From Halalkalicoccus tibetensis (lineage in GTDB: Archaea; Halobacteriota; Halobacteria; Halobacteriales; Halalkalicoccaceae): a DNA stretch of 64,000 nucleotides. The DNA lies in assembly GCF_037996645.1 (NCBI RefSeq), contig NZ_JBBMXV010000001.1, positions 62,001 to 126,000 of the forward strand, in the 5' to 3' direction. The notes beneath the pieces were generated by a model. That model saw nothing but the letters and a program-made list of their open reading frames with translations. It did not search any database and was not told the DNA's origin. The position numbers were made by a program, and so were the translations under genes. Of the stretch, positions 7,363 to 15,945 are shown in pieces (positions within the stretch are counted from its first letter, which is position 1; every line of letters begins with the position of its first letter).

Positions 7363-7524
7363 GTGCTCGCCTCGTTCCTCCTGCTGACCGCGGCGTTTCA
7401 CACGCTGCTCGCGGCCGGCGTCCTGCTTCACGCCCGGCGGCAGGGCCGCCCGGCCGGGAAGTGGATCGCGCTCACGCTCGCCTTCGGGCTCGGCGGCGTC
7501 GCGGGCTACCTGCTCGCGGACTGA
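7363..7524 (+). CDS. Small two-helix membrane protein (53 aa)
   Basis: A short frame with a GTG start at 7363, one base after the aldo/keto reductase stop. It encodes two hydrophobic segments (about residues 2-22 and 33-51) separated by a basic loop A-R-R-Q-G-R-P-A-G-K. Codon bias matches real haloarchaeal genes. It ends 6 bp from the stop of the convergent small gene at 7531. Function unknown. Confidence 0.5.
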   Translation: MLASFLLLTAAFHTLLAAGVLLHARRQGRPAGKWIALTLAFGLGGVAGYLLAD

Positions 7525-7530
7525 CCGCGT

Positions 7531-7722
7531 TCAGCCCGCGAGCCGCCCGTAGACGACGACCGCGAGCGCCAGCCCCAGCCCCATTCCGGCGCCGATCACC
7601 AGCCCCGAGCGGGGGTTGCCCGAGAGCAGCCCGATCGCCAGCGCGACGACGACGGGAAAGCCCGCCAGAATCGCGATCCTGAGTCCCTCGGCGGAGCGCC
7701 CCTCCGCCGGGCCCTCGCTCAT
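7531..7722 (-). CDS. Small membrane protein coupled to the HemQ-like gene
   Basis: 63 residues: a polar N-terminus and two hydrophobic helices (about residues 16-34 and 38-60, the second Gly-rich). Its ATG overlaps the stop of the HemQ-like gene (ATGA), so it is the last gene of that operon. No known motif; possibly a membrane partner for the haem protein. Confidence 0.5.
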   Translation of the reverse strand: MSEGPAEGRSAEGLRIAILAGFPVVVALAIGLLSGNPRSGLVIGAGMGLGLALAVVVYGRLAG

Positions 7723-9458
7723 GCGAGGAAGACGTGGCGGGGCCGGTCGGCGAGCACGTCACGGCCCCACTGGACCGTGTCGCGGAACTCCTCGGAACGG
7801 AAGAAGCCCATCGCGTCCTCCTTCGAGCGCCACTGGCTGGCGATGAACATGTCGTTCTCGTCGTCGACGTTCACCATCAGGTCGGTGTCGTGGTGGCCCT
7901 CCATCTCCTCGAGCAGCCCGCCCACGACCTCGAACTTCTCGACGAAGTCGTCCCTGTGTTCGGGCTTGACGGTGTAGAACATCCCCATCGTCCCGAAGCC
8001 CGATTCCTCGCCCGCTCTGGCTACTATTCCGGGCAGGTCGGCCAGGAAGCCGCCTGCGGTGTCGGCGGCGTCGGCCGTCTGCCAGATGCTGACGACGGCC
8101 GAGCGTCCGCCACCCTCCGCCTGATAGGTCGCGGTCTTGACGTGAGTGTCGTAGCGGTCGAACCCATCGGAGAGGTCCTCTACTTCGGGAGCCAGCTCGT
8201 CGGGGTCGGCCTCGGAGTACAGGACCATCGCGTAGACGTCCTCGCCGTGGGGTTTGCCCGCGTAGATGTCCAGATCCGCGAGCTCGCCGCGGATGTCGTC
8301 GTCCGCGCCCTCGGCTTCGCCGGTTTCCGCGGGCTCGACGTCCTCGTCGGCGAGCGCGCCCGCCGTCACCTCGCGTACCCCGGGGAGCTCCTCGAGGAAC
8401 CCGCGGGCGGTGCCGGCGGCGCGCTCGGTCTCCCAGACGCTGACGACCACCGCTTCGCCGTCGTCGTCGTGGACCTCCGTCAGCACGTGGCTGTCGTAGT
8501 GTTCGAAGTTCCCGCGCAGCCCGTCGACCTCCTCGCGGACGTCCTCGACGTCCACCTCCGAACGGAGGACGAGCCCATGGGCGCCCTCGGGGGCGTCGAA
8601 AGCGAGGCCGAGGCGGCCGAACTCCTCGGCCAGTTCGCCCTCGACGTCCGCGTCCGCCTCGCTCTCGCCCTCGGCTTCGTACTCGACCGCCTCGCCCGCG
8701 AGGAAGGCGTCCAGATCGCTCGGCGCGAACCGTCGGCCCGTGTAGAACCGGCCGAACTCCGCGTACTTCGAGGAGGAGGGGTCGAAGCGCATCTCGTAGA
8801 GCAGGTGCTTGATGTCGGTCATCTCGTCGGCGAAGAGGGTGACGCCCCACTCGTGGTCGTCCATCCCGACGCTGCCGGAGATGATCTGGGTGACCTTTCC
8901 CGCGTAGTCGCGCCCGATGTCGCCGTGGGCCTCCATCAGCTCGCGGCGCTCCTCGAATGGCAGATCGTACCAGTTGTACTCGGGGTCGCGGCGTTTCGAC
9001 ATCGGGTAGAAGCTGACGAACTCCGTCTCGGGGAGCTCGGGGTGGATCCGCGAGTCCATGTAGCGCTGCAGCCCGGGATCGGCCTCGGCGTCGGGATCGA
9101 AGTAGTCCGCTGCGGCCTCCGTATAGCCCGAGGCCTCCGTGACCGAGAGATAGGAGCTCGCCCGGTCGGTGAACTCCGCGAGCGCGCACTTCTCGAACTC
9201 GCGCTCGGCGGCGTCGAGTTCGGCGAGCGTGGGCCGGAGATGGAGGATCAGGAGGTCGGCTTTGTGGCCGAGCACGCTGAACACGGCGGTGTCGCCCTCC
9301 TCGACGTCGGCGTGGTCCTGGAGGTACGCGATCCCCTCCTCGATGGCGGCTTCCTGGTCGCGTTCCCCGGCCCCGCGCCAGGCGTCCCAGTCGACGCTCC
9401 GGAGGTCGTGAAGCACGTACAACCCCTCCTCGGTGCGTGGTGGCTCGCGTCGTGACAT
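7719..9458 (-). CDS. HemQ/chlorite dismutase-like haem protein with two linker repeats and a C-terminal ABM domain
   Basis: 579 residues. Residues about 10-250 are a Cld/HemQ domain with the family motif YPMSKRR (151-157) followed by NWY (162-164), M-E-A-H-G-D-I-G-R-D-Y with His178, and S-G-S-V-G-M-D-D-H-E-W-G-V-T-L-F. Tyr151 matches the reactive Tyr of coproheme decarboxylases, and His178 is the expected axial ligand. Residues about 278-365 and 393-480 are two similar repeats, and about 487-579 form an antibiotic-biosynthesis-monooxygenase (ABM) domain. In Haloferax the Cld-ABM fusion PitA associates with the PAN proteasomal ATPase. Coproheme decarboxylase is the best functional guess; haem sensing or binding is the alternative. 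Confidence 0.85.
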   Translation of the reverse strand: MSRREPPRTEEGLYVLHDLRSVDWDAWRGAGERDQEAAIEEGIAYLQDHADVEEGDTAVFSVLGHKADLLILHLRPTLAELDAAEREFEKCALAEFTDRASSYLSVTEASGYTEAAADYFDPDAEADPGLQRYMDSRIHPELPETEFVSFYPMSKRRDPEYNWYDLPFEERRELMEAHGDIGRDYAGKVTQIISGSVGMDDHEWGVTLFADEMTDIKHLLYEMRFDPSSSKYAEFGRFYTGRRFAPSDLDAFLAGEAVEYEAEGESEADADVEGELAEEFGRLGLAFDAPEGAHGLVLRSEVDVEDVREEVDGLRGNFEHYDSHVLTEVHDDDGEAVVVSVWETERAAGTARGFLEELPGVREVTAGALADEDVEPAETGEAEGADDDIRGELADLDIYAGKPHGEDVYAMVLYSEADPDELAPEVEDLSDGFDRYDTHVKTATYQAEGGGRSAVVSIWQTADAADTAGGFLADLPGIVARAGEESGFGTMGMFYTVKPEHRDDFVEKFEVVGGLLEEMEGHHDTDLMVNVDDENDMFIASQWRSKEDAMGFFRSEEFRDTVQWGRDVLADRPRHVFLA

Positions 9459-9493
9459 GGGCGTGCGTTGGGAGGGCTGCGGGAAGGACCTTT

Positions 9494-9769
9494 CTACACG
9501 GGGTCGTCGGGATCGTGGCGTTCGCGAACGCGCTCGACCTCGCTCGCGTAGATCTCGCGCGTTTCGGGGTCATCGACGTACCCGAGGTTGCCGGGGTCGA
9601 CCTCGAGCGAGGCTCTCGTCTCGCGGCCGGGCCCGGAGAAGCTCGGCAGGGCGCGCTCCTTGCGGAAGTCGCGGCGCCCGTCGGGGGTCGCGTAGGTGAG
9701 GACGATGACGTTCTGTTCGTCGTCGGAGTAGGTGCGCTCGACGAGCCACACCCGGACGGGGTCGCTCAT
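9494..9769 (-). CDS. Conserved haloarchaeal hypothetical upstream of the HemQ-like gene
   Basis: 91 residues, no Cys, acidic, with an N-terminal beta-rich part (V-R-V-W-L-V-E-R-T-Y-S, then V-I-V-L-T-Y-A-T-P-D-G) and a charged helical C-terminus. It is the first gene of the HemQ-like operon (35 bp upstream, same strand) and is divergent from the PadR gene across 78 bp. I recognise it only as a haloarchaeal conserved protein; a small haem-related accessory is inferred from position. Confidence 0.55.
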   Translation of the reverse strand: MSDPVRVWLVERTYSDDEQNVIVLTYATPDGRRDFRKERALPSFSGPGRETRASLEVDPGNLGYVDDPETREIYASEVERVRERHDPDDPV

Positions 9770-9847
9770 AGTGGGGGATACACCACCACGACGGGTGTGG
9801 GTGTCGGAAACGAAACGCTTTCACCTCGCCCGTCTGAACGGAACTCA

Positions 9848-10363
9848 ATGCGAAAGAGTGGGCCGCCCAAGGGACTCATCTCGTATCTCGTCCTCGAGCT
9901 CCTCGCCGAGCGCCCCCGGTACGGCTACGAGATCCTGAAGGAGATCACCGAGATCAGCGGCGGCCACTGGGAGCCCTCCTACGGCTCGGTCTACCCCATC
10001 CTTTACAAGTTCGAGGAGGAGGGCTGGGCCGAGCGGGTCGAGCGCGAGGACGAACCCGACCGCAAGTACTTCGCGCTCACCGACGCGGGCCACGGGGAGC
10101 TGGGGGACAAACGCGAGGAGATCGCGACGACGGGCCGGGAGTTCGCGGACGTCATTTTGGGGTTCTACCACGTCTACGTCGCGCTCGCGACCGACGAGCG
10201 GTTCTCGGTACCCGACGAGGAAGGGGAATGGCGCTTCGACGACGAGTTCAGCGCGTGGATCGCAGAACAGGTCGTGCGCCACTATGAGCGGGACTTCGGC
10301 GAGTTCGAGCGGATCGAGATCACCCCAGAGGAGTTCCGCGAGCGCTACGATCTAGGCGAGTAG
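9848..10363 (+). CDS. PadR family transcriptional regulator
   Basis: 171 residues. The N-terminal winged helix has the PadR hallmarks: L-V-L-E-L-L-A-E-R-P-R-Y-G-Y-E-I-L-K (residues about 13-30), then G-S-V-Y-P-I-L-Y-K-F-E-E-E-G and R-K-Y-F-A-L-T-D-A-G. The C-terminal half is acidic and helical. It is divergent from the HemQ-like operon, which is the most likely target along with itself. It converges on the site-2 protease gene with a 12-bp overlap of coding ends. Confidence 0.85.
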   Translation: MRKSGPPKGLISYLVLELLAERPRYGYEILKEITEISGGHWEPSYGSVYPILYKFEEEGWAERVEREDEPDRKYFALTDAGHGELGDKREEIATTGREFADVILGFYHVYVALATDERFSVPDEEGEWRFDDEFSAWIAEQVVRHYERDFGEFERIEITPEEFRERYDLGE

Positions 10364-12106
10364 TCCCTGCCCGAAGATCATGAGCACCAGCCCCATCAGC
10401 ATCGTCACGCCCACCGAGATCGTCACCGTCTTCGTCAGCTCGTAGCTGCCTTCGATGGGTAATCGGGAGACGATCGCCTCGGTGCTCGACCGCAGGATAT
10501 GCCCGCCGTCGAGCGGGAAGGCGGGGATGCAGTTGAAGAAGCCGAGGTTGAGGTTGATCCAGCCGGTCCAGAACAGCAGGTTCGCGAGCAGGAAGACGCC
10601 GCCGCCCAGCGGCGCGAGCGCCCCCTCGACGACGTAGAAGTTCGTGGCGAAGCCGGTGAAGCCCGCGAAGTTGAAGGGCAGGCCGAACCCGCCGATGCCG
10701 GCGAGCGGCAGCAGGAGCGCGACGACGATCGCGCCGACGAAGGTGTCGCTTCCCTCGCCGCCGATCAGCCCGAGATAGGTCTCGGCGGGATACGGCTGGA
10801 TGCCGAGATCGTCGACGACCAGCCCGGTCACGCCGGGCTGGACCTCGATCCCGACCTGCCCGTAGCCTTCGGGATGCTCGCCGAGCTCGACGGCGTAGCT
10901 CTCGGGCTCGCCGTCGACGTACGCCTCGATCTCGACCTCCTGACCGGGCTCGGTCCCCTGGAGGACGGTCGTCAGCTCCTCGTCGTCGAGCACGCGCTCG
11001 CCGTCGATCGCCGTGATCACGACCTGCTCGCCCTCGAGCATGCCGGCCTCGGCGCCGGGACCGTCTCCGACGGCCGAGAGCGCGCCCGCGGCGAAGGTGT
11101 GTTCCTCGCCGTCGCCGGTTTCGACGGTCGCGATCGGTTCCGCGGCGATGGCCTCGCGGAACTCGTCGTCGGCCGTCACTGCCTCGTCGTTCACCGCGGC
11201 GATCGAATCGCCGGTGTCGAGCCCGCTCGGGCCGTCCTCGACGGCCTCGATGACGCTCACCTCGCGGTCGACGGTCACCTCGCGTTCCTCGTCCCCGCTC
11301 GCGACCGTCAGGGCCACCTCGCCCTCGGCGTCGGCCAGCGCCGCCTCGAGCTCGTCCTCGTCGGCGATCGCCTCGCCCTCGACGGCGGTGATCCTGTCGC
11401 CCTCGGCGATACCGGCCTCGTCGGCCGGCGAGCCGGGGAACGACCCGCCGACCGCGGCGCCGGGCGCGACCCCGATCGCGCCGACGACCGGGCCGAACAG
11501 CAGCGCGAAGGCGACGATCGTCACGATGAAGTTCGCGGTGACGCCCGCGGCGAACATCCGCGTCTTCCCGCCGCGGTCGGCCCGCTCCTGGCTCTCGTAG
11601 TCGGGCTCGACGAACGCGCCCATCGGGACGATCGCGAGCAGCGCGACGCCCATCGACTCGATGTCGATGTCCTCGACCCGGCAAAGGAGTCCATGAGCGC
11701 CCTCGTGGACGACCAGGGCGACCAGGAGTCCGAAGACGATCTCGGGAGCCACCGAAAGGGGCAGGAAGTCGTTGACGCCGGGGACGATGACGACGTTCCG
11801 GGGTTCGGTGACCGCGCTCGCGGTCGTCTCCGGTGTGTAGAGCGCCGAGATGGCCGTAAAGAGGACGAAGGCGAACGACAGCGTCATCACGACGAGCGCG
11901 ATCCCGACGCCGACGTTGCTGAAGGCGCGCCAGAACCGCTTTGGCTTCGAGAGCCGATCGAGGAGGTCGCGGCCGCGTTTCGTGTGGAGGGTGATGATCG
12001 GGCCCTGGGTGCCGACGTAGCCGGGCAACAGCCCCCGGTTGCGAAGCGAGAGGAGGGCCGCCCAGTAGAGCGCGAGACCCACGAGGACCCACGTGAGCGT
12101 ACTCAT
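10352..12106 (-). CDS. Site-2 protease (M50) with tandem PDZ-like domains
   Basis: 584 residues from ATG 12106. The zinc motif H-E-G-A-H is at residues 134-138 in a membrane helix, and the second motif L-D-G-G-H is at 532-536 near the C-terminus. Between them, residues about 210-420 hold two or three PDZ-like segments (G-S-P-A-D-E-A-G-I-A-E-G-D-R-I near 225-239 and A-E-A-G-M-L-E-G near 352-359). This is the RseP-like arrangement used for regulated intramembrane proteolysis. The substrate is unknown. An ATG 27 bp upstream would add nine basic residues and is less likely. Confidence 0.88.
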   Translation of the reverse strand: MSTLTWVLVGLALYWAALLSLRNRGLLPGYVGTQGPIITLHTKRGRDLLDRLSKPKRFWRAFSNVGVGIALVVMTLSFAFVLFTAISALYTPETTASAVTEPRNVVIVPGVNDFLPLSVAPEIVFGLLVALVVHEGAHGLLCRVEDIDIESMGVALLAIVPMGAFVEPDYESQERADRGGKTRMFAAGVTANFIVTIVAFALLFGPVVGAIGVAPGAAVGGSFPGSPADEAGIAEGDRITAVEGEAIADEDELEAALADAEGEVALTVASGDEEREVTVDREVSVIEAVEDGPSGLDTGDSIAAVNDEAVTADDEFREAIAAEPIATVETGDGEEHTFAAGALSAVGDGPGAEAGMLEGEQVVITAIDGERVLDDEELTTVLQGTEPGQEVEIEAYVDGEPESYAVELGEHPEGYGQVGIEVQPGVTGLVVDDLGIQPYPAETYLGLIGGEGSDTFVGAIVVALLLPLAGIGGFGLPFNFAGFTGFATNFYVVEGALAPLGGGVFLLANLLFWTGWINLNLGFFNCIPAFPLDGGHILRSSTEAIVSRLPIEGSYELTKTVTISVGVTMLMGLVLMIFGQGLLA

Positions 12107-12151
12107 TACCCCTCTTCGGCGGTGCCCGCTCAAATGGGTTTGGTTCGAGCG

Positions 12152-12331
12152 CTACCGGAACTGCTTCAGCACCGCGAGGTCGTGATCGGTGCGGGTGAAC
12201 TCCGCGGTCCGTCCCTCGGCCGCACAGCCGTCACACTCGAACTCCGCGCTGTGGGCGGGCAGATCGGCCGGCTTTCGCTCCCAGGTCTTCCGGCAGTCGG
12301 GACAGAACAGCCGCACGAACGTCTCGTCCAT
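12152..12331 (-). CDS. Small zinc-ribbon protein (DUF7836-like)
   Basis: 59 residues with two CxxC pairs, Cys10/Cys13 and Cys33/Cys36, spaced as in a zinc beta-ribbon. The family looks like a widespread haloarchaeal small protein I associate with DUF7836, from memory. It lies between lysS and the site-2 protease on the same strand. Function unknown; nucleic-acid or protein binding is the usual role of such ribbons. Confidence 0.65.
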   Translation of the reverse strand: MDETFVRLFCPDCRKTWERKPADLPAHSAEFECDGCAAEGRTAEFTRTDHDLAVLKQFR

Positions 12332-12372
12332 GCATGCTACACTCTGGCATGAAACAAAAGTGTTGCCCCGGC

Positions 12373-14070
12373 TCAGCGCTCGCGGCGAAGCCGCGCGAGG
12401 ACGAACTCCCGATCGAGCTTGCCCAGGAAGCTCCCGAGCTTCGGGCCCTGCTCCTGGTCGAAGAAGAGGCGATAGCCCGTCGTGAAGAAGTCGCCGACGG
12501 GGACGTCGTTTCGCTTGGCGGCCTCGTAGATCTCGCCCTGGATCTCCTCGGGAGTGTGGCCCGCCTCGACGAACTCCGCCAGTTCTGCGAGGGCCCGCTC
12601 GGTGTCCTCGTCGACCTCGACCTCGGGCAGCTCCGTCCGCTTGAGGTCGTAGTCGTACTCGTTTCCGGTTTCGCGGGCCCAGTTGCGCGCGAGCTCCACG
12701 CGCGCGAGGGCGTCTTCGACGGTTTCCCGCGAAGCGTCCTCGGGGATGTGGCCCTCGCGGCGGGCGATCTCCTCGCGCAGGTCGGGATCGTCGGTCATGC
12801 CCAACACCGCGGCGAAGGTGTAGGGAAGCCGGATCCGCTCCTCGGGGACCTCCCCGACACAGAGCGGGTAGACCCGCTCGGCGCGTGCCCGTTCGCGCTC
12901 GTCGGCCTCCTCCTCGCCGAAGTAGATCCGTTCGAGCCGGTCGAACTCGTCCACCAAGAGATCGATCCGCTCGACGTCGAAGTCGCGTGCTCGACTGGGA
13001 TCCTTCGCGAAGAAATATCGGAGGACCTCGGGTTCGATCAGCTCCAATACCTCCGAGACGAGCATCACGTTGCCCGCCGAGGAGGAGAAGGCCTCGCCGT
13101 CGAGGGTGAACCACTCGTAGACCATCGGGACCGGCGGTTCGAACCCGAAGACGTTGCGGGCGATGTCCTGGCCGCTGGGCCAGGAGCCCTCCGCGTGGTC
13201 CTTGCCGAAGGGCTCGAAATCCACCCCGAGGGCCTTCCACTGGGCGACCCACTCGAAGCGCCAGGGGAGCTTGCCCTCCCCCAACCCGGCGCTTCCCTCG
13301 TGTCCGCAGCCGTCGATGACCTGTTCGCCGGCCTCGACGTCGACACATTCGTACTCGACCGTGTTCGATTCGAGGTCCACGCCCGTGATCCGGTCGGTCA
13401 GATGTCCACACTCGGAACACTCGGCGAGGAAGGGGACGTACTCCTCGTCGACGCCGTCCTGGTACTCCGCGAGGACCTCTCGGGCGCGCTCACGGTTCTC
13501 GAGCAGGTATCGCGTGCTCTCCTCGAACTCGCCGTCGGCGTACATCGCGGTGTTCGATTCGATCTCGATCGGTACCTCCAGGAGATCGGCGCTGCGCCCG
13601 ATCAGCGTCGAGAAGTGGTCGCCATACGAGTCACAGCAGCCGAAGGGATCGGGGATCGCGGTGTAGGGCTTGCCGAGGTTGCGCCCGAGCGCGCCGGCGT
13701 TCACGTCGCCGAGATCCACGATGTTGCCGTCCAGATCCGCCAGCTTTCGGGGCAGTCCCCTGAGCCGGTCCTTGTCGTCGGCGGTGAACACCTGCCGGAT
13801 CTCGTGGCCCCGCTCGCGGAGGACTTCGGCGACGAAGTAGCCCCGCATGATCTCGTTGACGTTGCCGATGTGGGGCACCCCGGAGGGGGAGATCCCGCCC
13901 TTGATGACGACTGGCTCGTCCGGGTCCCTGCGTTCGACCTCGTCGGCCATCTCGTCGGCCCAGAAGACGAACCCGCGTTCCCCACCGTCCTCGCCGTCGT
14001 CGTGGAGCGTGTAGGGGTTCGCGTCCGTTTCCGCGCCCGCGCTCGAACCCCTATCGGTGCTATCGCTCAT
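12373..14070 (-). CDS. lysS: Class I lysyl-tRNA synthetase
   Basis: 565 residues, the archaeal class I LysRS. The HIGH-type motif H-I-G-N is at residues 67-70 and the KMSKS counterpart S-S-S-A-G-N at 329-334. A zinc-binding insertion with Cys218/Cys221 and Cys242/Cys255 lies between them. It charges tRNA-Lys in the cytosol. Its 5' end overlaps the 3' end of pyrH by 11 bp, so the two are probably co-transcribed. Confidence 0.96.
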   Translation of the reverse strand: MSDSTDRGSSAGAETDANPYTLHDDGEDGGERGFVFWADEMADEVERRDPDEPVVIKGGISPSGVPHIGNVNEIMRGYFVAEVLRERGHEIRQVFTADDKDRLRGLPRKLADLDGNIVDLGDVNAGALGRNLGKPYTAIPDPFGCCDSYGDHFSTLIGRSADLLEVPIEIESNTAMYADGEFEESTRYLLENRERAREVLAEYQDGVDEEYVPFLAECSECGHLTDRITGVDLESNTVEYECVDVEAGEQVIDGCGHEGSAGLGEGKLPWRFEWVAQWKALGVDFEPFGKDHAEGSWPSGQDIARNVFGFEPPVPMVYEWFTLDGEAFSSSAGNVMLVSEVLELIEPEVLRYFFAKDPSRARDFDVERIDLLVDEFDRLERIYFGEEEADERERARAERVYPLCVGEVPEERIRLPYTFAAVLGMTDDPDLREEIARREGHIPEDASRETVEDALARVELARNWARETGNEYDYDLKRTELPEVEVDEDTERALAELAEFVEAGHTPEEIQGEIYEAAKRNDVPVGDFFTTGYRLFFDQEQGPKLGSFLGKLDREFVLARLRRER

Positions 14071-14785
14071 CCTCGGCCCAGTAGGTGGGTTCGTCGCCCA
14101 CGCCCTCCGGGACGACGTCGGTACCCTCGTGGTCGCCGTACCTGACTGCGGAGGCGATCCGTTCGGGTTCGGTGCCGTCGAGGACGATGGTTCGCATTCC
14201 CGAACGCTCGATGATCTTCGCCGCGAGCAGGTCGACCGGCGCCGAGGAACCCGCGGTCATCTCGATGTCCGCGATGGTGTCGACCAGCTCGGTGGCGGTG
14301 ATCTCGTCGTAGCGCTCGGCGTCGGGGTCCTCGTTGGGATCGGCGCTGAAGACTCCGGGGACGCTCGTCGCGTAGACGAGCAGGTCGGCGTTGGTGTACT
14401 CCGCGAGGGCGGCGCTGACCGCGTCGGTGGTCTGGGCCGGCGCGACCCCACCCATCACGCAGACGTCGCCGTCCCGCAGGACTTCGCCGGCCTCCTCGTA
14501 GGTCTTCACGGGGGCCGGCACCACGGCCTCGCCCAGCGCGGCGATCAGCAGGCGGGCGTTGAGCCGGGTGACGTCGATCCCGATCGTGTCGAGCTCGATC
14601 TCGTTGGCGCCGAGGTCGCGGGCGGTGCCGATGTACTCGCGTGCGACCCCGCCGCCGCCGACGACCGCGCCGATCGAACAGCCCTCGTCGGCGAGCTCCC
14701 GGATGACGCCGGCGTGCTCGGCGACGCGGTTCGCACCCAGATCGGGCGCGAGGACGCTGCCGCCGATAGAAACCACCACGTTCAT
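14060..14785 (-). CDS. pyrH: UMP kinase
   Basis: 241 residues of the amino-acid-kinase fold. It converts UMP to UDP in pyrimidine nucleotide synthesis. The N-terminal S-I-G-G-S-V, the V-V-G-G-G-G-V-A-R segment (residues about 41-49) and the V-Y-A-T-S-V-P-G-V-F-S-A-D-P loop match archaeal PyrH, which is shorter than the bacterial enzyme. It is first of a pyrH-lysS pair. Confidence 0.95.
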   Translation of the reverse strand: MNVVVSIGGSVLAPDLGANRVAEHAGVIRELADEGCSIGAVVGGGGVAREYIGTARDLGANEIELDTIGIDVTRLNARLLIAALGEAVVPAPVKTYEEAGEVLRDGDVCVMGGVAPAQTTDAVSAALAEYTNADLLVYATSVPGVFSADPNEDPDAERYDEITATELVDTIADIEMTAGSSAPVDLLAAKIIERSGMRTIVLDGTEPERIASAVRYGDHEGTDVVPEGVGDEPTYWAEDER

Positions 14786-14875
14786 GCTTGCAACCCGGTA
14801 ACCCCGTCCCAGGCTTAAGGATTGTCAACTCCCGGTGGCGACACGTACAAGGCCGAACCGGTCCTCATCGGGGGT

Positions 14876-15703
14876 ATGTACGTACTCGGGATCGTCGGCC
14901 CCTCCGACGCCGGGAAGACGCGATCGGTCGAACGCCTTGCGACCCGCCTCGCCGAGCGCGGCCGGGTCGCCACGGTCAAACACTGCACCCACGCCCCGGA
15001 CGTCGACACCGCCGGCACCGATACCGACCGCCATCGAGGGGCCGGCGCGGCGACCAGCTACGGGCTGAGCGACGAGGGCTGGTTCGCTACCGGCGACGAC
15101 CGGACGCTCGCCGAAACGCTCGACGAGCTCGCGCCCGCCTACGACTACGCCCTCCTCGAGGGGTTTCACGACGCCGCCGTCCCCCAGGTCGTCCTGGGTG
15201 GACACGACCACGCCGGCGAGGCCCTCGCGACCGGCGAGGACGTCGACGACGTCGACGGTAGCGCGGTGATCGAGGCCCTCGAGGCGACCGAGCCCTACGT
15301 GACCCTCGAGTCGTTGGTCCGGGAGGCGAAGGACTCGCCCAGAGCGGACCGCGCGGGCGCGATCGCGACGTTCACCGGCCGGGTCCGCGCGAAGGACTCC
15401 GCCGACGACGCGCCCACCGAGTTCCTCGAGTTCGAGACCTACGAAGGGGTCGCAGAACAGCGCTTCGCGACGATCCGCGAGGAGCTCGAGGCCCGCGAAG
15501 GGGTCTACGAGGTGCTGATGCACCACCGGACGGGCGTGATCGAGTCGGGCGCGGACATCGTCTTCGTCGTCGTCCTCGCGGGCCACCGCGGGGAGGCCTT
15601 CAGGACCGTCGAGGACGGGATCGATCGCCTCAAGGACGAGGTCCCGATCTTCAAGAAGGAAGTGACCGAAGACGAACAGTTCTGGGTCCACACCCGCGTC
15701 TGA
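14876..15703 (+). CDS. MobB-MoaE fusion: molybdopterin guanine dinucleotide adapter plus molybdopterin synthase large subunit
   Basis: 275 residues. Residues 1-135 are a MobB-type P-loop GTPase (G-P-S-D-A-G-K-T at 8-15, A-T-V-K-H-C-T-H at 32-39, L-L-E-G-F-H at 93-98). Residues about 145-275 are MoaE with F-T-G-R-V-R, H-H-R-T-G (216-220), A-G-H-R-G-E-A-F (235-242) and the active-site lysine region P-I-F-K-K-E (257-262). MoaE takes sulfur from a MoaD/SAMP-type carrier to make molybdopterin, and MobB helps guanylylation. A SAMP1-type partner is at 53627. Start ATG 14876 fits the MobB family. Confidence 0.9.
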   Translation: MYVLGIVGPSDAGKTRSVERLATRLAERGRVATVKHCTHAPDVDTAGTDTDRHRGAGAATSYGLSDEGWFATGDDRTLAETLDELAPAYDYALLEGFHDAAVPQVVLGGHDHAGEALATGEDVDDVDGSAVIEALEATEPYVTLESLVREAKDSPRADRAGAIATFTGRVRAKDSADDAPTEFLEFETYEGVAEQRFATIREELEAREGVYEVLMHHRTGVIESGADIVFVVVLAGHRGEAFRTVEDGIDRLKDEVPIFKKEVTEDEQFWVHTRV

Positions 15704-15705
15704 CC

Positions 15706-15945
15706 CGCCGAACACCGATCCAAACCGGGCGACCGTCGGTTCGAGCGTGAAACCAACAGATACGTATGGTCGGAGCCCGTAATACGAGATACGTATTCAC
15801 AGACGAGTATAAACCGTTTAACGCCGCTGTGAAACGTCTCGAATCCTCCTGTAGGGTTTGAAACCACCCGAACTCGGATTAATACTACCTAAATATCCTG
15901 TGCTTATATCATTATCACCGGAATAAGGGACAGTGAGGAAGCCAC
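15706..15945. promoter_or_regulatory. Long A+T-rich control region upstream of the DUF7123 gene
   Basis: 240 bp without a gene. AGATACGTAT occurs twice (15758-15767 and 15787-15796); the inner ATACGTAT is itself palindromic, and the second copy sits in a larger inverted repeat AATACG-n5-CGTATT (15781-15797). A TATAAA is at 15808-15813 and further A+T-rich boxes lie at about 15880-15915. GAGG shortly before ATG 15946 is a Shine-Dalgarno candidate. Confidence 0.45.
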
